A stretch of DNA of 64,000 bases, from positions 109,740,627-109,804,626 of the forward strand of contig NC_077223.1 of NCBI RefSeq assembly GCF_024763615.1, in the 5' to 3' direction. The stretch comes from Phlebotomus papatasi. Lineage: Eukaryota > Arthropoda > Insecta > Diptera > Psychodidae. The translations under genes were made by a program, and so were the position numbers. Positions 41,901-50,900 of the stretch are shown here, piece after piece. Below the pieces are notes generated by a model that saw nothing but the letters and a program-made list of their open reading frames with translations, ran no database searches and was not told the origin of the DNA. Numbering within the stretch: the first letter of the stretch is position 1; every line of letters begins with the position of its first letter.

Positions 41901-44900
41901 ACAGATAATTGTTGTGGTAAATTGTAATGTATTGCACCGAAAACACTATTTTTGTAAACTTACTTGCGGCAGACCGGCACGAGATCGACGGATCGGCGCT
42001 CGAGTGAACCATGAGCGGCATAGTTATCTACCCCTTGTATAAAATCCGCCTTTTTCCAACTTGGAAATTTATAGTTATACAAAGAGGACTCAAATGCGAA
42101 ACAATTGCATAGTATTCCAAATATTATTCTACCTTATCAAAAGCCACAATTCCGAAAAAATGTCTAGATTTAAGTAGATTTAGGGTAAGTGTGCCAAATT
42201 TCGGCATAGTTGCATGCAAGCGACAAAGTCTCAAGTTTGAAATGTAATATTTTTAATAAAAATTGAATAATTTTGTTACTCTTCTATAAGGAGTGTAGCT
42301 TGGAACCTTGCAGACAGTTTATCATCTTTATTTTTTCTAAAATCATTCTTAATATTTTTTAAAATGAATAAAAATGTAGACATAGCATTGGTGGCCTATT
42401 TCGGCCACCTTCATTCTCATAGTTCCTTGTCCCTCCGGAATTCTACCAATGTCTTTTTCAAATCATCTTGTTCGTTGATGCGACATTTTTTGTTATTTTT
42501 TGCATTGTACAATCTCAAGAGTTTGTAAAAACTAAAAATTCATGGAAATTCGAGGAACAAAAAATATGGCCGAAATTGCAAGCTGACCGGAATTTGGCAC
42601 ACTTCCCCTATAGCAAAACTATTAAGAACCTACTAAAATGGCTACTAAATTCTTCAGGATGTCAGTTTTCAAAATCATCTCAATTCGGTGACGAAATGAG
42701 TCAATAAAGGTGTTTTGACTTATCAAAAAATTTATATGGCGTAAACATTTACGGCCTATAATAATAATAAACCTTTATATCACCCATATTATATCTTTAA
42801 CTCACTCCATAATATTTTATTTTGTGATATTTTATTAAACGAACCAAACGAAATGATAACAAGAATTAAAAAAAAAAGAAATCGTTTTAGTATATTTAAT
42901 TGGTCTGACTGTAATAGGAGATCAACAAATACTTAAATGACTTAAATAAATACAGTAAGCTTTTAAATAATCTCACTGGCCAATTAAATTTGAAAACGTC
43001 AGAAAATTCACGAGCACTGGTTGTAAAATCCCTAACAAAAACAGCAATTAAAACAGGGATGCTTTTCCCAATGTACTTATGGGAAAAATATTACTCTAAT
43101 GAGACCTTATGAGTGCAATTAAATGTAACTTTTGTTATTTTCTCATATAAAAATTTGCAGGTGGAAATTGAGGGATTAACAGGGCAAATCCGCTTTGCTT
43201 CTGATGGTCTGGCATCCAGGAAGAACTATACACTCAATGTGGTAGAGATGACGGTAAACAGTGCAATGGTGAAGGTGGCCGAATGGTCAGACATCTCAGG
43301 ATTCACTCCAGTAGCCGCAAAGTACATCCGGCTGCGGCCTCATGCAGACATTGAGCGCAATCGGACATACATTGTGACCACAATTGTGGAGGAGCCTTAC
43401 ATAATGGAGAGAACAGCTGAACCTGGGCAAGTGCTGGAGGGTAATGATAGGTTTGAGGGCTACTGCAAGGACTTGGCAGACATGCTGGCCAAGAGGCTGG
43501 GAATTCACTATGAACTGAGGGTTGTGAAGGATGGGAACTATGGTGTGGAGAATTCTGAAGTTCCTGGTGGTTGGGATGGAATGGTCGGAGAACTGGTGAG
43601 GAGGGAAGCTGATGTGGCAATTGCGTCTTTGACGATAACATCGGAACGTGAGAGAGTCATTGATTTCAGCAAACCCTTTATGACTCTCGGAATTTCCATC
43701 ATGATAAAGAAGCCCATCAAACAGAAACCAGGAGTATTCAGCTTCCTCGATCCGCTTTCCAAGGAAATCTGGGTAATTTCTTGTGCTATTCAACTGTACT
43801 TTTGAATTATTTACCCTTTGATTTGAATTAATGCCCCTTGATTCGCCCTTAATGTTCTCTTGATATAGGACATGATATGGATAGGAGTGATTTTACTATA
43901 CATTGCATCATATTTTTAACCACAAAATTATTTAATTTTAATAATCTATTATGTTTTACTTTATTATTTTATTTATTTTTAAATTGCCAAATATTTACAA
44001 ATTAATTTTCGAAATGTCTATAAAAAATTGGGCTTCTATCGGTGAAGAAATCGTTTTTGATGAGTAAAAAAATAAATTATGGGTAATGAATAAATACAGT
44101 TTTTAGCAAAAAAAAAACAATTTTAGTTTTAAAAAGTTCTGATCAGAAAAAATCCAATTTTTATCAGAAAATCAATCAATTTTGATCAATAAAAAAGTAA
44201 ATATCAGTCAGAAAACAAAACAAATTAACCAGAAAAATAAATAAAATTTGATCAGTAAGCAAATCAATTTTTCTCTACAAACAAATCGATTTTGGTTTTG
44301 TTAACAAACCAATTTCTGTTAGCAAGAAAAATTAATTATGGTTAGCAAACTAATTCATTTTAATTAACCAAAAAATCATATGGCGCTGGCACACCTTTTC
44401 AATTGAGTGAAATTCAATCGATTGAAATTTTACCTCTTCCTCATTCAAATTGAAATCAGACATAGCTATCTCTTTCTGTCAAATTAAAATTAAAATTGAA
44501 ATTTCAATTTTCATTTGAAAGAAAGGGACAGCTATAAATGATTTCAGTTTGAAAGAGTAAGAGGTAAAATTTCAATCGATTGAATTTCTCTCAATTGAAC
44601 AGGTGTGCCAGCGCCATTAATTATAAAAGTCAGTTTTGGTTTAAAAAAAAATTAGAAAAAAATTGGTTAGAAGTAAACACGATCAGAAAGAATATTCAAA
44701 ATGCTATTGGAAAATATATCAATTTTAATCAGTAAAAATTAATTTTACCAGCAAACAAATAAAATTTAATCGGAAAATAAACAAGTTTTAGTCAGTTGAC
44801 TAATCAATTTTTCCTAGCACGGTAATCAATTTTGATTAGCAAACAAATCGATTTAAATCAACAAGCAAGTAAATTTTGGTGAATAAAAAATGAATTTTGG

Positions 44901-47900
44901 TCAGTACACAAATAAATTTTCACCATTTAAAATCTGTTCTCGGTTATAAAAAATGTCAGACAAAGACTCACATTTTAATTAGCACTCTAATCAATTTTGG
45001 TTTGCAAACAAATTAATTTGAATGAGAAAACAAATCAATTTTGACCAGGACAAATAATCGAATTTTGATCAGTAAATTTTTTTTTAAATAAAACATTATT
45101 TCTTCTTAATAGAAAAATTATTTTGATTAGTAAGTACGTAAAATGCTTTCAGTACTTTGGTGAAAAAAATTACTTTGGTAGAAAAAAACTTTGAACAGTC
45201 AAAAATAAATTTTGCCTGGTAAATAAATCAATTTTGATCAAAACACTTATTTGATCAGTAAAGGAATAAATTTTAATTAGACAAAATTTAATTTTGGGTG
45301 ATAAAAGAAAGCAATTTTGGTCGGTCAAAAATCCATATGAATCTAATTTGTATAATTTTTATCAGACATGGGAAAAAACCAAATTCCCATGGTGATTTCA
45401 CAATTAAAAAAATCGTTATTTAAGGCTCTGGCACACCTTTTAGATCAGTAAAATTTCATTATTCGCATCCTCTTGTTTCTCACAATTGACTTTGTTGTGA
45501 TGTTTAAAGGAAGAAGAAGAGTGCGACAAAGTGAGATAGATATATGCAAAAAAAGTGAGAAAGAAAGGGATTCGAATTTCGATTTCATGAAATTTGCCTG
45601 ATCTAAAAGGTGTGCCGGAGCTATAACCATTAATAATTTTTTAATTGACGTGTGGTTTTTACTGACGAAATTATTTTTTGTATCATCAAAATATTTTTTA
45701 ACCCTTTAAGGACGATTGGAACACCGGTGTCCCATAAAGAAAATAATTTTTCTTGGCTACCTAAATTTATTTTTTCTTATGTTTGTACGTAATTACAAAG
45801 TAGAAGGTTGAATGAATCTAGAATATTTTTTTCAAGTCTCCTGTTTTTTTTCTATATAGTAAATTTTTAAGCTTAAAAAAACTGAATTTTTAAATTTTCG
45901 TATTGAAAATTGATTTTAATTATTTTTTATACTTTCAATCTTTTTTAAGCAAAACCGTTTTGGTAAAAGAAACTACAGTACTCAAACATAATATTTTCCA
46001 TCAGAGTGAAAATTATCAGTCACTAGTTATCAGAAAAATTACTTAAATTTTTGGGCTATTTTTGTCTATATCGTTCATAGAGACAAAAAGTACACCAAAT
46101 TAGACTTCGTTGAACTTTGTAAGTTTGGATGTAAGACCTTTTACGGATTTTGTATATCGGTTTGATTTTTATTGCTGATTTTCGGTCAGCGAAAACCGTC
46201 TCGTCGTTAAAGGGTTAATTGACGAACCGTATTTTTTGAAGAGTATGAGAAGTATTTTTTGAGGTTATGTTCAGATAGATTCAGCAAGTATGTTTTTCTT
46301 TTAAATATTTCAAGCCACGTGAAAAATATATAAATAAATTTATCAATAGGTTAGTAATTGTCTGTTTAAATCCATAATGCGGTATTTACTTTGGTCTTTC
46401 AGGTTATGTGTGAGTTTTTCCGTAAAGGTTATGTGTTATAGAGCAACCAAAAATTGGAAGTATCTACGTTTTAAACTTTGAGAAATAAAACCTAAGTACT
46501 TAATTTCATATAACGTTGAAAAAAACTAAAATTATGAAAGATTTTAACTATTGAGGTTATGTTTAGACTCTTTAAGTATTTAATCAAGTTTACCGCTGTC
46601 TGAAAATATTCAAATATTATTTAAATTCATTCTCATCAACTGTTTTTGTTTTTTTGTCATTTTTTTCAGTTCAGGTAATATCTACCATTTATTCAGTTTT
46701 CCTTTGCCCTTTAACTACGTGTATTTTTCCGTAATAACCTTGTAGAATAATCGCGTAATTTATCTTCACTCCTCCGAGACAATCTTGTAAAAGAATCTCT
46801 GTTCTGGAAAATTTTCACCGAAATTGCTCAATGGGGACGAATTTTCTAACAGATCCCACGCAAAAATATCCACAATTCGATAATAAAAACTCTACAAGAA
46901 ACTTTGATAAAATCTCAATAAGACTTTGGTGGAATTTGGCAAGACTTTGTGCGATTTATAAACTGTTGAATTAGCATTGAATGTGCGAAAAAGATCAAAT
47001 ATGCATTCTTAGTTTGTGTTGAATTTGTAAGGATAAATTTGCCATCGTCAGCACTCTTTTTCACCTTCACGACTTTACCCTTTAGTCGCACCTGTTCTCA
47101 ACCCTTACCTCTGCAGTCCCTAACTCTTCTCCCATTTTAGTACTTCACACTGAAGTTGAGACACTTTCTGTGCACTTGGGAATGTAAATAATTTTGAATT
47201 TAAAGTACCAGCAGAAAAGACTGGAATAATGAGGAGAGAAACTTGAATATATTATTCTATGCTGTAAATCAAAAGTCAGGAGACAAGTGGATGAAAAGAA
47301 AATACTGAAATTATTTTGCTCTACTTGACGTTCACAGAGTTAACAAGTTTCTCCTTGAGGTCACTTTTAGTATATAGACTGAATTTTAAGTTCAGTAGAG
47401 TAGGGGGAGGTGGGCAAAAAAACTGTCGGAAGCATGGAAGAGAAGTATAGTTCTTTTAGCTAATTTATAATGAAAATTAACTTAGGAAGTCTCCTCTTCA
47501 AAAAGTGGAAGACATTCCAAAGAAATTCATTTAAATATTAATTCATTCTGCAAGGGGATTTGTGTTTTACGATTTTTAGATTATCTTGAACAATTTATTA
47601 AACCGCAATTTGTTCTTTGAAAATTGTTATTAGTTAAGAGAGAGGAAAAGCAAAAGTTTAATTTAAATAATTCAATAGTTTAATAGGTAGAATTGAATTA
47701 ATCATACAAGGAAAAGATCGTTTAGTAACAAATAGAAAAAGTTTAGTATAAAAGACTTTGTTGAAAAAATCAGAAATTGCATAGTATGAAAAGAAATCAA
47801 TGGCATTTCTAGAAGAAATATCTTAAAAAGTATTTGAAGAAGCTGCCGTTGGATGCAATTGAAAGAAAAACTTTTACGTAATTTTTAAACAGAAGTTTAA

Positions 47901-50900
47901 TGTGCAAATCCGTTAAAGTTTTTGAATTTTGTATTTAAAATTGTCACGATTTAATTAAAAAAAAACTTAGAAAGTTTTGTTTATATTCGAAAAGTTGTGT
48001 ATATCAATAACAAAAATACACCAGAACTATTTTAAACTTTATTATTGTTAAATAATTACTTATCGTGTTTCAAAGTTTTTGGAATACGAAAAATTAAAAA
48101 TTTCGAATTTCTCATTTTAGTATTTAGTGAATTCTATTCACCAGTGGAAATCTTTTTCCATATCAAAAGAAAGCGGATTAAGTAATCACAAGGAAAAATT
48201 CTTAAGAATTTTCCAGTATTTTTCCTTGGTAAATTCCATATAATTTCTCCATGGTATATTTCCAAGGAAATTTCCATGGATTTATAGTGAATTTTTTGTG
48301 TGGAATATTTCCCAAGAAATTTACGCGCATTTACGCAGATTTAATATGGATTTTTCCACCAAAAAAAAATGGAGAACAAATCAAGCTGTCACATATCTCA
48401 TATTTTTATTTTCCAATATTAAAAAAATAGTAAGTTTCACGAGGATTTTAATATGTTTGAATTTAATATTATGAATTTACCGAATTTACACTTTAGATAA
48501 GAAAAAACTATCGTACAAAAAATAATTTTCCTGAAAAAATATATTCCATGAAATAAAAACGCGTATATTTTAGGTCCGCAGTCTCTTTAATGTTATCACT
48601 TCACTAATATCTACTCAAAACGTAGCGTCGCATAATTTCATAATATTATAGGTAACACAGAAATCACTAAAATCTTTGCATAAAATTTGCGAGCAAAATA
48701 AATCCATCTATTTTGTAGCGCCACAAACATATTCTTGCGGTAAAACGAAAAAACAAACGTGTTTAGTTTTCTTGGAAAACTGTATGGAAAGTTATTGGAA
48801 TTTTCCGTGGAATTATTCCTTGAATTTTCGCCAAGAAACAAGCAGGAATTGTACTATAAAAAAGGGGGCGTGTTGCATTGCAGCAAAATCTATGAAAAAT
48901 CCATATGAAAACTTCTAGAATATTCCATGGAAAATTCCACTGGAATCCGCAGAAGTTCCACGTTTGACTTTCCATACAAACCTTCCATGGACTTCCATGG
49001 AAATTGACTTTGGATTTCCATTGTATGTTCTTTAAATTTTCTACCCAAGCAGCACAAAATAACTTAACCAGAAATTATCGTTCTACCAACGTTAAAATAC
49101 GGTTATTTCAACCAAAGAAGTTATGAAAACATTTTCCAACAGTTAAATAACCAAGATGTGCTGCTTGGGTAAGGAATGGCCATCTTCCAAGGGCTCTCCT
49201 AGGATAAATTCCATGGATGACTGCGGAAATTTAGCGTCAAATTCCATGGAATAAGCGGAATTTGACGCCAAATTTCCAATGGAATTTCCGCGGAAGTTTG
49301 CTATGGGGTTAGTATCATATACAAAATTCCTCCCCTCTTGAGCACTTTCGACATTGTTCGATGCATATTGCAGATGAAAAGAATTTCCAGCAAACGTTTT
49401 TGAAATTCTGCTTAGCTAATACTAATTTAATCTGAGCTTATTGTTCTACCTTCTGTTCACCTGAGTGTGTATTTATTAAAATCCACAGGTTTGCGTGTTG
49501 CTGAGCTATTTTGGTGTGAGTATTGTACTCTTCATTGTATCCAGATTCTCCCCCTACGAATGGCGATTATTTAGTTCTACAGGTAAGATAAGCAAAAAAA
49601 ATTCTTAATACCACCATGTGCTTATAATACATCCATTTCTTCCGCATTTTATTTGCCAATCTTCCGCCGTTTTTCTTTTGTTCCAAAACCCATCTTCAAG
49701 AACAGTGATTTTTCTTTTACGGTCGTAAGAAAATGCAAGTGACAAGGCTGTTCTGCCTTATAGGAGCTGAGATTCTTTCTGTGTTAAAAAGGAATGGTCT
49801 TAAAGCCGAGAGTTGGTTTACATGTTGAAAAGTTCAAATCATCTGGGAAAGTTACTTAGGTGGTCCTACATCTTTTTAAGAATAAGGGACCTGCGTTATG
49901 AGCACTACAATAATCTAAGTCCATATATGATCACGTTGACAGTAGGTTTCTCAGACACTATCTTTTTTAGTAACAGATTATTTGTGCGATTAACTTTTTT
50001 TCCTCATAACTTTAACACTTTTTAGGTGTAAAAATATATAAACATTTTTTAATGTTAATTTTACACCTTTTTAAGGGTAAAATTAACATGAAAAAGGGAA
50101 ACTTTAACCCCCAATACACCTAAAAAGGGTAAAATATACACCGATTTTGGATCAATACTGCAGGGCCTGCAGGGTAAAATTAACATTTCCGGAATGTTAT
50201 TTTAACTTTTTCGGATTTCTCTCAGTCAGTGTAGGAGTAGGCTAAAAGGGCATCATAAATTGAATGTTTCGTGTTACTTATTGTTCTTTTATTTGTTTTC
50301 TCACAGAGGAACAGTTCTATCATTTGGTTGGGACCTATAGTAGACTCTCACTCATTCGGTTCTTTTTCAATCGGTCGGAAAATTTTGTTGACAATTTTCA
50401 CGTTTAATTATGAAGCAAAAAAAGTTCTTCCTATTTTATCGTGATCCTTTATAATTGAGGGTTTTTTGTGGAATTTACAAAGGCTTTGACGCCCAAATCT
50501 ATCGATAAACCGGATGATATTTCGTTCCAAATGTCCAATTGATAAAGAGTCTACTGTACTCCCTGGCAAGTAACCTTCAAAGTTGAAGCTATCTTCCCAG
50601 ATTCCCACACAGATTCGTGCAGGAATTTTTCTGTACACACCGTAATCGTTATCCAAGAAGCAAAACAGCTGCCTTATAGAACCAAGTAGGGCAAAGTACT
50701 CTCCCTTCGAACGTTCATGTCTTCGAATAATTTTCTTTTAAATTTCCTAAGAGACTTACACATTTATATTAAATATTAGTTGACTGTACTATCTGTACAG
50801 TCAAGATTCATAGCTCTCACTGATCGGTCTCTGAGTCTCTCAGGAAACTAAAACATCGGATATAGTACACTTTTCAATTATAAAATTTGCAAAATTATGC

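Larger units (their letters stand above)
33311..43160. other. Glu-RI intron between exons V and VI
   Basis: 9.85 kb intron. It holds the ATTCAGCG word cluster (33552-35842), a moderate-GC repeat block (36960-38100), a foldback element (39844-40290), a possible LINE tail (40440-40576), a 'gatcgg' repeat enclosing a SINE that itself encloses a TIR element (40580-42020), and a full MITE-A (42181-42610). Between 38110 and 39843 and after 42611 only AT-rich unique-looking sequence is seen. Confidence 0.6.
43773..49488. other. Glu-RI intron between exons VI and VII
   Basis: 5.7 kb intron. It holds the TTGATCAG word cluster with two MITE-D insertions (44040-45621), scattered GAGGTTATGTT words (46250-46560), the TTCCATGG word cluster (48150-49310) and a small TA-flanked MITE (49042-49171). 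46660-48140 shows nothing recognisable. Confidence 0.6.

Noticed and set aside
43296..43793. 165-codon and other open frames antisense to receptor exon VI
   Set aside because: Opposite to a strongly conserved coding exon; no family resemblance. Shadows of codon bias.
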